This document shows positions 1 through 7,445 of a stretch of 64,000 nt of DNA, piece after piece; position 1 is the stretch's first letter; each line of letters opens with the position of its first letter. Made by a program: the position numbers and the translations under genes. Below the pieces are notes generated by a model, which saw only the letters and a program-made list of their open reading frames with translations, did not search any database and had not been told where the DNA came from. The DNA lies in contig NZ_CP059997.1 of NCBI RefSeq assembly GCF_018736145.1, positions 5,951,501 through 6,015,500 on the forward strand, read 5' to 3'. The stretch comes from Amycolatopsis sp. CA-230715. Lineage in GTDB: Bacteria > Actinomycetota > Actinomycetes > Mycobacteriales > Pseudonocardiaceae.

Positions 1-1049
1 AACCCTTCGAGATCGGGATGCTCGCCCAGCAACGGCATCCCGTCGCTGGTGAACGAGAAGAGGCCGTTGATGCCCTGTTCGACCTTGGTGTCGCCGAGCA
101 CCGGCAGCAGATCGGTGGCCGCGGCCCAGGACTCCTCGAAGTCTTCGGGGGTGAAGGCCAGTTCGGACGGCATCCCCGCCGAGGTGCGCGGGTCGGCGAT
201 CTCACCGGGCGCGACCGGCATCGGCCGGTGCCCGTAGGCGCCGATGCCGATCCGGTCGACGTGCTCGCGGAAGTAGAGGTCGGCGTCCTGGTGGCGCAGC
301 AGCGGTTTGCTCGCCTCGGTCAGCTCGTCGTTGTCCCCGGCGAGCACCGGCAGCGGGTTGGTCTTCGCGTACTGGTGCGCCATCGGCACCAGCGGGATGT
401 CCAGGTCGACGAGCTTGCCGATCAACGGGCCCCACATCCCGGTGCAGCACACCACGATGTCGGCCCTGAAGTGCTCGCTCTCCGTGGTGACCCCGGTGAC
501 GCGCCCGGCGGTGCGGTGGATCTCGGTGACCTTCTGGTGGTCGAGGAACCGCGCCCCGCGCGCCATCGCGCGCCTCGCCTGCGCCTCGACCGCGCGCAGC
601 GGTTTCGCCAGCCCGTCGCTGGGGATGTGGAACCCGCCGAGGACTTTGGACTCGTCGAGCAGCGGGTGCAGCTCGGCGCATTCGCTCGGGTCGCGGAGGT
701 AGCTGCGCACCCCGGAAGCGGTCGCCCAGCCGTGCCGTCGCTTCAGATCGGCCCACCGCTGGAGGGTCGTCGCCACCTCCAGCCCGCCGAGCTGCTGGAA
801 GCACCACTTGCCGTCGACGGTGAGCCCGGTGTACTTGGCGACGGTGTAGCGGGCGAACTCGATCATGGTGCGGCACCCGGTGGTCTGGAAGACCAGGCCG
901 GGCGCGTGCGAGCTCGACCCGCCGGTGGCGAACAGGTCGCCCTGCTCCAGCACGGTCACGTCGGTCCAGCCGCGTTCGGTGAGCTCGTCGGCGAGCGCGC
1001 ATCCGACGATGCCCGCACCGATCACGACCACGCGGGGTTGGGCTGCCAT
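1..1049 (-). CDS. GcvT-type FAD-dependent dehydrogenase, dimethylglycine/sarcosine oxidase-like (C-terminus off window)
   Basis: The reading frame opens at ATG 1049 on the minus strand and runs off the left edge, so about 349 N-terminal residues are visible. The N-terminus begins MAAQPRVVVIGAGIVGCALA, a GxGxxG FAD-binding Rossmann motif followed by an acidic residue, ending the first beta-strand pair, as in DAO-family oxidases. The next segment, with SSSHAPGLVFQTTG near residues 46-60, resembles dimethylglycine oxidase and dehydrogenase enzymes, which oxidatively demethylate N-methylglycines and pass the one-carbon unit to a folate-binding GcvT domain. That domain would lie beyond the edge, so its presence is inferred. 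The IclR gene upstream on the same strand and the divergent Rieske electron-transfer genes suggest a betaine or N-methyl amino acid catabolic locus. Exact substrate unknown. Confidence 0.85.
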   Translation of the reverse strand, partial: MAAQPRVVVIGAGIVGCALADELTERGWTDVTVLEQGDLFATGGSSSHAPGLVFQTTGCRTMIEFARYTVAKYTGLTVDGKWCFQQLGGLEVATTLQRWADLKRRHGWATASGVRSYLRDPSECAELHPLLDESKVLGGFHIPSDGLAKPLRAVEAQARRAMARGARFLDHQKVTEIHRTAGRVTGVTTESEHFRADIVVCCTGMWGPLIGKLVDLDIPLVPMAHQYAKTNPLPVLAGDNDELTEASKPLLRHQDADLYFREHVDRIGIGAYGHRPMPVAPGEIADPRTSAGMPSELAFTPEDFEESWAAATDLLPVLGDTKVEQGINGLFSFTSDGMPLLGEHPDLEG

Positions 1050-1084
1050 CGCGAGTACCTCCTGCTGTCCGGGCAGGCCGAATA

Positions 1085-1103
1085 ACGGTCCACTGTGGAC
1101 CGT
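1085..1103. promoter_or_regulatory. Palindrome upstream of the FAD dehydrogenase gene
   Basis: ACGGTCCAC-T-GTGGACCGT is a perfect inverted repeat with 9-nt arms around one centre base, 36 nt upstream of the start at 1049. It could be an operator for the neighbouring IclR protein. It also contains the GTCCACTGTGGAC core that recurs inside genes elsewhere in the window (43422 and 62387), so it may instead belong to a genome-wide motif family. Confidence 0.4.
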
Positions 1104-1259
1104 CAACGGGGGTGGGTGGCAAGCGGAGCCCTCGGACGAGGGACACCGAGTTGCGGATTAAGAGATGTGTTCCGTCTTAAGCAACAAGGTGCGGGATGTC
1201 ACAAGCCGGTGTCAAGGGGTACGAGGCAGTAGGTCCCAGCGGATTTTCCGCGCGGAGAA

Positions 1260-1296
1260 CGGCCCGTTACCGGTGCTGAACACCGGTAACGGGCCG
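1260..1296 (-). terminator. Stem-loop terminator downstream of iclR
   Basis: Arms CGGCCCGTTACCGGTG and CACCGGTAACGGGCCG pair perfectly over 16 bp around a 5-nt loop, 26 nt beyond the iclR stop. There is no U-tract, as is common for actinobacterial terminators. It separates iclR from the FAD dehydrogenase gene. Confidence 0.7.
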
Positions 1297-1322
1297 CGGG
1301 GGTCAAGCGATGGGATTCCGGG

Positions 1323-2108
1323 CTACTCCGTGAAGTACCCGAGCTGCGAAGAAAGTTCCGCCGCCGCCTCGGCCATCGGGCGCACGATCTGGCGCACCCG
1401 CTGCCGGGAAAGCCGGTAGGACGGGCCCGACGCGCTGATCGCGGCGACCACCTCGCCGCCGGGCCCGAAGATCGGCACCGCGACGGCGTGCATGCCGAGT
1501 TCGAACTCCTCGAAGCACGCGGCGTAGCCGTCGGTCACGATCCGCTCCAGCTCGCCGGCGAGATCGGCGGGGTCGACGGTGGTGCGGGGCGTGTAGGACT
1601 CGAGCTTGCGGCGCAGCAGCCTGCGCCGTTCGGCCTCTTCCAGGTGCGCCAGCAGAATCTTCCCGCTCGAGGTCGCGTGCAGCGGGGTGCGCTGGCCGGT
1701 CCAGTTCTGGGTGGTGATCGCGGCGTGCCCGCGCGCCTGGCTGATGTTGATCGCGACGCCCTCGTCGGCGACCGCGATGTTGACCGTCTCCCCGAGCGAC
1801 TCGGCCAGCTCCTGGCAGGTCTGCCTGCCGAGTCTGGCCAGGTCCATGCGCCCGGTCGCGGCGCCGGCGAGCCGCACGATGCCGAACCCGATGGCGTACT
1901 TCCCGCGTTCGCCGAGCTGCTCCACCAGGCCGCGCGACTCGAGCACGCTGACCAGTCTGGACGCGGTCGACTTGTGCACGCCCAGCTCACCGGCGATCTC
2001 GGTGATCCCGGCTTCGCCGTTGCGCGCGAGCAGTTCGAGCACGCTGATCGCTCGGTCCACCGACTGGACCTGACTGGGTGCCGCCTTTCCTGAGTCCTGG
2101 TTCCGCAT
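1323..2108 (-). CDS. IclR-family transcriptional regulator
   Basis: A 261-residue protein of typical IclR length. Residues about 15-80 form the winged helix-turn-helix (SVDRAISVLELL, then ITEIAGELGVHKSTASRLVSVLE). The remainder is the IclR effector-binding domain, with the usual HATSSGKILLA and a C-terminal segment carrying AVAVPIFGPGGEVVAAIS. ATG 2108 is the first start that keeps the HTH intact. The gene lies between a co-directional FAD dehydrogenase gene and a divergent Rieske ferredoxin/reductase pair, so it probably controls both in response to a pathway metabolite. The ligand cannot be read from sequence. Confidence 0.9.
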   Translation of the reverse strand: MRNQDSGKAAPSQVQSVDRAISVLELLARNGEAGITEIAGELGVHKSTASRLVSVLESRGLVEQLGERGKYAIGFGIVRLAGAATGRMDLARLGRQTCQELAESLGETVNIAVADEGVAINISQARGHAAITTQNWTGQRTPLHATSSGKILLAHLEEAERRRLLRRKLESYTPRTTVDPADLAGELERIVTDGYAACFEEFELGMHAVAVPIFGPGGEVVAAISASGPSYRLSRQRVRQIVRPMAEAAAELSSQLGYFTE

Positions 2109-2189
2109 GACGCAACACTAACCGCTCCGCGCGATTCCGCTCGGCTGACCGGGCGAACCCCTTGACGAGCAGGGGGGATGACCGGGATT

Positions 2190-2225
2190 GTTGCGCATAG
2201 CACGACACGACGCGTAATACGCAAC
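2190..2225. promoter_or_regulatory. Imperfect inverted repeat in the iclR/ferredoxin divergent gap
   Basis: GTTGCGCAT (2190-2198) faces a copy that reads GTTGCGTAT on the other strand (2217-2225); a third GTTGCGTCA lies on the minus strand at the iclR start (about 2106-2114). Repeated TTGCG-type half-sites between divergent genes fit an IclR operator controlling both directions. Binding is inferred. Confidence 0.4.
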
Positions 2226-2283
2226 ACGAGTCGGGCTTATCCCGAACAGTTGACACCTCACCCGCATTCTTCGGAGGCCGAAG

Positions 2284-2604
2284 ATGATCCGCGCCTGCGA
2301 CGTCGATGACCTGCCCGACGGGGAGGCCGTCCGCCTCCTCGCCCACGTCCCGATCTCCGTGTTCCACACCGAGGGCCAGTACTTCGCGATCGACGACACC
2401 TGCAGTCACCAGGACGCCTCCCTCGCGGACGGCTGGGTGGAGGGCTGCTTCGTCGAATGCCCGTTGCACGCCGCCTCCTTCGACCTCCGCACCGGGCAAC
2501 CGACCTGTCTGCCCGCGAAGCGCCCGGTGCGCACCTATCCCGTTGTCGTGTCCGATGGCGCGATCTACGTCGACACCGCCGTTGCACAGGAGGCGATCGC
2601 ATGA
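2284..2604 (+). CDS. Rieske [2Fe-2S] ferredoxin (oxygenase electron-transfer component)
   Basis: A 106-residue soluble protein with both Rieske cluster motifs: C40-x-H42 (TCSHQDASL) and C59-x2-H62 (ECPLH). This is the usual size of the ferredoxin component of Rieske non-heme iron oxygenases such as the phenylpropionate or biphenyl type. It carries electrons from a reductase to a terminal oxygenase. The purine-rich CGGAGG is 6 nt before ATG 2284. Its stop overlaps the start of the reductase gene (ATGA at 2601-2604), so the two are translationally coupled. No oxygenase subunit is in view; glycine-betaine or aromatic monooxygenase partners are both possible. Confidence 0.92.
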   Translation: MIRACDVDDLPDGEAVRLLAHVPISVFHTEGQYFAIDDTCSHQDASLADGWVEGCFVECPLHAASFDLRTGQPTCLPAKRPVRTYPVVVSDGAIYVDTAVAQEAIA

Positions 2605-3764
2605 GGACCGTGACCATCGTCGGCACCTCGCTCGCGGGGTTGCGTGCCGCGCAGGAGCTTCGCGCACAGGGCTTCGACGGCGAGCTGGTGCTCGTCGGCG
2701 ACGAACCCCACCGCCCCTACGACCGGCCGCCGCTGTCGAAGGACTTCCTGCTCGGCAAGATCGGCGTCGAGGACCTCGAACTCGCCGACGCGGCCGGGCT
2801 GCTGGAACTGGGTGCGCGCTGGCACCTCGGCAGGCGCGCGGTGCGTCTGTCCGCATCGGACGGTTCGCTCACGCTTTCCGACGGCACCGAACTGAAATCC
2901 GACGGCGTCGTCATCGCGACCGGGGCGTCCGCGCGGACGCTCGGCGACGGCCTCGCCGGTGTCCACACGCTGCGGACGCTCGACGACGCCGTCGCGCTCC
3001 GCAGGGAAATCGCCGACGGCGGCGTGCGCGTCGTGGTGATCGGCGCCGGGTTCATCGGTGCCGAAACCGCGTCCACCTGCCGTGCGCTCGGCTGCGACGT
3101 GACGGTCGTCGAAGCGGCGCCGGTCCCGCTTTCCCGCGCGCTCGGGCCCGAGTTCGGCGCGGCGTGCGCGGGCCTGCACGAGGAGAACGGCGTGCGGCTC
3201 GTGACCGGGATCGGGGTCGCCGCGCTCGAAGGCGACACCCGCGTCACCGGGGTGCGGCTCGCCGACGGCACGGTGCTCGGCGCCGATGTCGTGGTCGCGG
3301 GGATCGGCGTGCGGCCCAACACCGAATGGCTCGACGGGTCGGGGCTCGTCATCGACAACGGCGTGGTGTGCGACGAGGGCTGCGTGACCGCGAGCCCGAA
3401 CATCGTCGCGGTCGGCGACGTCGCCCGTTTCCGGCACGAAGGCGCGCACGTGCGCACCGAGCACTGGACCTCGGCCGCCGAGCAGGCGGGCGTCGCGGTG
3501 CGGAACCTCCTGGCGGGCGCGACCGTCGCGCACCACGCGAACCGCGGGTACTTCTGGTCCGAGCAGTACGGCCACCGCATCCAGTTCGCCGGGCAGGCCG
3601 CCGCCGAGGCCGAGGTGGTCGAAGGCTCGCTCGCCGAACGGAAGTTCGTCGCGACCTATCTGCGCGACGGCGCGGTCACCGGCGTGCTCGCGATGGACAG
3701 CCCGAAACCGTTCACGAGGTTGCGGCGCGGACTTGCCCGCGCCGCAACGGTTCCCGCGGGTTAG
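2601..3764 (+). CDS. FAD/NAD(P)-dependent ferredoxin reductase
   Basis: A 387-residue protein starting MRTVTIVGTSLAGLRAAQEL at ATG 2601, inside the stop of the ferredoxin gene. It has an N-terminal FAD dinucleotide-binding fold, the RPYDRPPLSKDFLLG segment typical of ferredoxin reductases of Rieske and P450 systems, a second Rossmann motif (VVVIGAGFIGAETA, about residue 146) for NAD(P)H, and the FAD-contacting sequence VGDVARF. A C-terminal reductase domain follows. It moves electrons from NAD(P)H to the upstream Rieske ferredoxin. Its TAG stop overlaps the TAA stop of the convergent yidC gene by three bases in the sequence TTAG. Confidence 0.93.
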   Translation: MRTVTIVGTSLAGLRAAQELRAQGFDGELVLVGDEPHRPYDRPPLSKDFLLGKIGVEDLELADAAGLLELGARWHLGRRAVRLSASDGSLTLSDGTELKSDGVVIATGASARTLGDGLAGVHTLRTLDDAVALRREIADGGVRVVVIGAGFIGAETASTCRALGCDVTVVEAAPVPLSRALGPEFGAACAGLHEENGVRLVTGIGVAALEGDTRVTGVRLADGTVLGADVVVAGIGVRPNTEWLDGSGLVIDNGVVCDEGCVTASPNIVAVGDVARFRHEGAHVRTEHWTSAAEQAGVAVRNLLAGATVAHHANRGYFWSEQYGHRIQFAGQAAAEAEVVEGSLAERKFVATYLRDGAVTGVLAMDSPKPFTRLRRGLARAATVPAG

Positions 3765-4462
3765 GCCACCATGAGCCGCCGGTGCAGGTACGCCCGCTCG
3801 GTCACCGTCCACGCGGTGGTGGTGAGCAGGTACAGCCCGGCCGCGAGGGGCACGACCGCGGCGAAGAGCACCGTGCCGTACGGCATCAGCCTGATCAGCC
3901 CGGCGCCGGGTACGTCACCGGCGCCGGGCCGGTTCCGCTGCCACCGCGCGGTGAAGTACGCGACGCAGGCGAGGCAGGCGAACAGGCCCGCGAACACCAG
4001 CACCTGCGGGCCCGCGCCGAGCGCGCTCGCGAAATGACCGCCGAGCGGGACGCCGAACACCGTGTGCGCGAGCATCGGGTTCGGCGCGCCGCCCAGCGCC
4101 GCCGAGCTGAAGAGCCGGTACAGCACCATGAAGAACGGCATCTGCGCGAGCATCGGCAGGCAGCCCGCGAACAGCGAGGTCCCCGAATCGCGGTAGAGCG
4201 AAAGCGTCGCCTCCTGCAGCCGGGCCGGATCGTTCTTGTGCTTGTCGCGCAGTTTCCGTAGCTGCGGCGCCAGCGCGGCACGGGTCTTTTCGCCGCGCAC
4301 CGCGGCGCGGGCGAGCGGATGCAGCGCCAACCGGATCAGCGCGATCGACACGACGATCGCGGCCGCTGTGGACAGTTCGCCGAAGAGCGGGTGGACGAGA
4401 TCCGCGAGCCAGGCGACCGCGTGCTGCGCGCCCTGTGCGGGCACGTCGAGAAAACCGAACAT
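3761..4462 (-). CDS. yidC: YidC/Oxa1-family membrane protein insertase (paralogue)
   Basis: A 233-residue polytopic protein with the YidC/Oxa1 core: a hydrophobic segment near residues 33-52, the cytoplasmic hairpin (RKLRDKHKNDPARLQEATLSLYRDSG), then GCLPMLAQMPFFMVLYRLFSSA and later membrane spans. It carries the conserved Arg in the first core helix region (ALIRLALHP). It is shorter than the housekeeping YidC that normally sits by rnpA, so I read it as an accessory paralogue. It inserts membrane proteins, alone or with Sec. It is preceded by a small membrane-protein gene, 75 nt away, probably in one transcript. Confidence 0.88.
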   Translation of the reverse strand: MFGFLDVPAQGAQHAVAWLADLVHPLFGELSTAAAIVVSIALIRLALHPLARAAVRGEKTRAALAPQLRKLRDKHKNDPARLQEATLSLYRDSGTSLFAGCLPMLAQMPFFMVLYRLFSSAALGGAPNPMLAHTVFGVPLGGHFASALGAGPQVLVFAGLFACLACVAYFTARWQRNRPGAGDVPGAGLIRLMPYGTVLFAAVVPLAAGLYLLTTTAWTVTERAYLHRRLMVA

Positions 4463-4537
4463 GGGAGAACTCCGTCAGGGAGAAGGGCACGCGCCGACGA
4501 AGAAGTGCCGTCGAGCGTGAAGGAACGGGCGGGCGGC

Positions 4538-4831
4538 TCAGACGGCCGCGTGGCCCGCTGACGGAGCTCGGGGACGGGGACGGCCCGCGGCGTCGGGATC
4601 GCGGAGCCGGAGGAACCTGCTGCGCGCGGCCCGTTGCCGCAGCGCCATGGCGCGGACGCGGGGTGGCGCGTCCGCCGGGTCGAGCCTGCCTTCGACGGTC
4701 GCCACCGCGACCGTGACGGCGAACGCGGCGAGCAGCGCGACACCGGCGATCGCGAACGGGTTCGCCGGATCGGCGAGCAGCAGGGCGCCGAGCGTGACGG
4801 GCAGCGTCAGCACGAGCATGAGCCTCAGCAC
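4538..4831 (-). CDS. Small membrane protein, DUF6412-like
   Basis: A 97-residue protein with two closely spaced hydrophobic segments (about residues 3-20 and 26-47) and a basic C-terminal tail containing FLRLRDPDAAGRPRPRAPSA. That tail is characteristic of small actinobacterial proteins I recall as DUF6412, often found beside a YidC paralogue. The GTG start at 4831 is preceded by GGGAGG at a good distance; ATG 4819 is an alternative. Pairing with yidC suggests a role linked to membrane insertion, but no function is established. Confidence 0.7.
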   Translation of the reverse strand: MLRLMLVLTLPVTLGALLLADPANPFAIAGVALLAAFAVTVAVATVEGRLDPADAPPRVRAMALRQRAARSRFLRLRDPDAAGRPRPRAPSAGHAAV

Positions 4832-4987
4832 CGGGCGCCTCCCTTCGCTAGCGGTAAGCCAAGCGTAGCGCGTTGTGGGAGGATGCCACCCGGATGGAGC
4901 AACGCGGTAGCGTCATCTTTGATCTTTCTGGTGGGCACATCGACGGGTCGTGCGCGTGACGGTGGCGACCAGTGCGAATATGTGCTC

Positions 4988-5665
4988 ATGAAGGCACGTG
5001 TCTTGGTGGTCGACGACGACCCCGCTCTCGCGGAGATGCTCACCATCGTCCTGCGTGGGGAGGGGTTCGATACCGCGGTCGTCGCCGACGGTTCACGCGC
5101 GCTGCCCGCGCTGCGCGACCTGAAACCCGATCTCGTGCTGCTCGACCTCATGCTGCCCGGCATGAACGGCATCGACGTCTGCAAGGCCATCCGCGCCGAG
5201 TCCGGCGTGCCGATCGTGATGCTCACCGCGAAGAGCGACACCGTCGACATAGTGCTCGGCCTCGAGTCCGGCGCCGACGACTACGTGGTCAAGCCGTTCA
5301 AGCCCAAGGAACTGGTGGCGAGGGTGCGGGCGCGCATGCGGCGCACCGAGGCCGAGCCCGCCGAGTCGCTCGCCATCGGCGATCTCACCATCGACGTCCC
5401 CGGGCACGAGGTGACCCGCGAGGGCAAGGCCATCCCGCTCACCCCGCTCGAATTCGACCTGCTCGTCGCGCTGGCCCGCAAGCCGCGTCAGGTGTTCACT
5501 CGCGAGGTGCTCCTCGAACAGGTCTGGGGTTACCGGCACGCCGCCGACACGCGGCTGGTGAACGTGCACGTCCAGCGGCTGCGCTCGAAGGTGGAGAAGG
5601 ACCCGGAACACCCCGAGGTGGTGTTGACCGTTCGCGGCGTCGGGTACAAGGCGGGCCCGCCGTGA
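4988..5665 (+). CDS. mtrA: Response regulator MtrA
   Basis: A 225-residue OmpR/PhoB-type regulator. The receiver domain (residues 1-120) has the acidic pair VVDDD, phospho-acceptor Asp in LVLLDLMLPGMNG, the conserved Thr in MLTAKS and Lys in YVVKPFKP. The winged-helix domain ends VLTVRGVGYKAGPP. Sequence and context (mtrB and lpqB follow) identify it as MtrA, the actinobacterial regulator of cell-wall hydrolases, cell division and osmotic response. ATG 4988 gives the usual length. mtrB begins 7 nt after the stop, so the genes form an operon. Confidence 0.98.
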   Translation: MKARVLVVDDDPALAEMLTIVLRGEGFDTAVVADGSRALPALRDLKPDLVLLDLMLPGMNGIDVCKAIRAESGVPIVMLTAKSDTVDIVLGLESGADDYVVKPFKPKELVARVRARMRRTEAEPAESLAIGDLTIDVPGHEVTREGKAIPLTPLEFDLLVALARKPRQVFTREVLLEQVWGYRHAADTRLVNVHVQRLRSKVEKDPEHPEVVLTVRGVGYKAGPP

Positions 5666-5672
5666 CCGCGCG

Positions 5673-7445
5673 ATGAAACCGAAGGTCGCCGCCTTCACGC
5701 GCATGGTGGTGCGGGTGTCGGGCAGGGTCGCGGCGTTCGGCCGCCGCCGCATGGTCGCCTTCGGCGAGCTGTGGCGCCATTCGCTCCAGTTCCGCGTCAC
5801 CGTGTCCACGCTCGCGCTGTCCTCCGCGGTCGTGTTCGTACTGGGGCTCGTGCTGCAGACCCAGATCACCGAGCGCCTGCTCGACACCAAGTCGGCCGCC
5901 GCGGTGCTGCAGACCCAGGCCGTGGTGCAGACCGCCGAGCGCGAGCTCGTCGGCCTGAGCAACCAGGACTCGCTCGGTGACCGGCTGAGCACCGCGCTCA
6001 AACGGATCACCAGCAGCGCGCCGGAGGCGCAGGCCGCGACGGGTTCGGCGGCGGGCGCCTTCGAGCCGGTGCTCGCCAGCGGCGGCACGGACCCGGCGGC
6101 GGGCACACCGCTGTCCGTCGGCCCCCTGGCCAAGGTGCCGGAGCGGCTGCGCCAGTTCGTCGAGCTGAACCAGCTGAGCAAGCAGATCCACACCGTGGTG
6201 TCCGCGGACGGCTCGCGCACCACCTACCTGATGGTCGGCGCGCCGGTGAGCACCACGGCCAGGCCGCTGCAGCTCTACCTGCTCTTCCCGCTCACCTCCG
6301 AGCAGGCGACCGTCTCGACGGTGCAGAACACGCTGCTCGTCGGCGGGCTCGTGCTGCTCGTCCTGCTGGCCGGGATCACGAACCTGGTCACCCGCCAGGT
6401 GGTGCGCCCGGTCCGGCGCGCGGCCGAGGTCGCGGAGCAGTTCGCCGTCGGTGACCTCGATCGGCGGCTCCCCGTCGCGGGCGAGGACGATCTCGCGAAG
6501 CTCGCCTTGTCCTACAACGAAATGGCGGCCAGCATCCAGATCCAGATCCGCCAGCTCGAGGAGTTCGGCACGTTGCAGCGCCGGTTCACCTCGGACGTTT
6601 CCCACGAGCTGCGGACGCCGCTGACCACGGTGCGCATGGCCGCCGACGTACTGCACGCTTCGCGCGAGCAGTTCCCGCCCGGTCTCGCGCGCTCGACGGA
6701 ACTACTCGTCGACGAGCTGGACCGGTTCGAGGCCTTGCTCGGCGACCTGCTGGAGATTTCCCGGCTCGACGCGGGCGTCGAGGAGCTGGCGGCCGAGCTG
6801 ATCGACGTCTCGCCCATCGCGCGGCGCGCCGTCGAACAGGTCAGGGTCATCGCGGGCTCGTCGAACACCACGATCGAAGTGGACCTCCCGGACGCGCCCG
6901 CGGTCGCCGAGGTCGACGCGCGGCGGGTCGAGCGGATCATCCGCAACCTGCTCGCCAACGCCGTCGACCACAGCGAGGGCAAGCCGGTGCGGCTGCAGGT
7001 CGCGGTCAACGCGGACACCGTCGCGGTGACCGTCCGCGACTACGGCGTCGGATTGCGCCAGGGCGAAGCCGACCTGGTGTTCAACCGGTTCTGGCGCGCG
7101 GACCCGTCGCGGAACCGGCGCACCGGCGGCACCGGGCTCGGTCTCGCGATCAGCCACGAGGACGCCCGCCTGCACGGAGGCGCGCTCGAAGCCTGGGGCG
7201 CGCCGGGCCACGGCGCGTGCTTCCGGCTGACGCTGCCGCGCCACCAGGACGTGCCGATCGGGAAGAGCCCGCTGCCGCTGCCGCCGGTCGACGCGCCGCC
7301 GGGCAGCACCCAGCCCGTGCTCGCCAAGGTGGTCGAGGAGCAGCCAGGGCGGCCCGCGATCACCGCCAACGTCCCGAGCACCGGGATCGCGGGCATCATC
7401 GACGTGTCGGACCTCGCCTCGATCGCGTTCAAAGAGGAGCGATGA
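5673..7445 (+). CDS. mtrB: Sensor histidine kinase MtrB
   Basis: A 590-residue membrane kinase. It has a first transmembrane helix near residues 40-60 (VSTLALSSAVVFVLGLVLQ), a large extracytoplasmic sensor of about 165 residues, a second helix (LLVGGLVLLVLLAGI) and a HAMP domain. The dimerisation box FTSDVSHELRTPLTT holds the phosphorylated His. The ATPase domain has N (IIRNLLANAVDHSEG), G1 (VRDYGVGL) and GTGLGLAI boxes. It phosphorylates MtrA. The lpqB start overlaps its stop (ATGA at 7442), showing translational coupling to the lipoprotein that modulates MtrB in mycobacteria. Confidence 0.98.
   Translation: MKPKVAAFTRMVVRVSGRVAAFGRRRMVAFGELWRHSLQFRVTVSTLALSSAVVFVLGLVLQTQITERLLDTKSAAAVLQTQAVVQTAERELVGLSNQDSLGDRLSTALKRITSSAPEAQAATGSAAGAFEPVLASGGTDPAAGTPLSVGPLAKVPERLRQFVELNQLSKQIHTVVSADGSRTTYLMVGAPVSTTARPLQLYLLFPLTSEQATVSTVQNTLLVGGLVLLVLLAGITNLVTRQVVRPVRRAAEVAEQFAVGDLDRRLPVAGEDDLAKLALSYNEMAASIQIQIRQLEEFGTLQRRFTSDVSHELRTPLTTVRMAADVLHASREQFPPGLARSTELLVDELDRFEALLGDLLEISRLDAGVEELAAELIDVSPIARRAVEQVRVIAGSSNTTIEVDLPDAPAVAEVDARRVERIIRNLLANAVDHSEGKPVRLQVAVNADTVAVTVRDYGVGLRQGEADLVFNRFWRADPSRNRRTGGTGLGLAISHEDARLHGGALEAWGAPGHGACFRLTLPRHQDVPIGKSPLPLPPVDAPPGSTQPVLAKVVEEQPGRPAITANVPSTGIAGIIDVSDLASIAFKEER

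Noticed and set aside
18..1085. A 355-codon plus-strand frame at the left edge
   Set aside because: The minus strand encodes a clear FAD dehydrogenase that runs off the window; the plus-strand frame is its antisense shadow.
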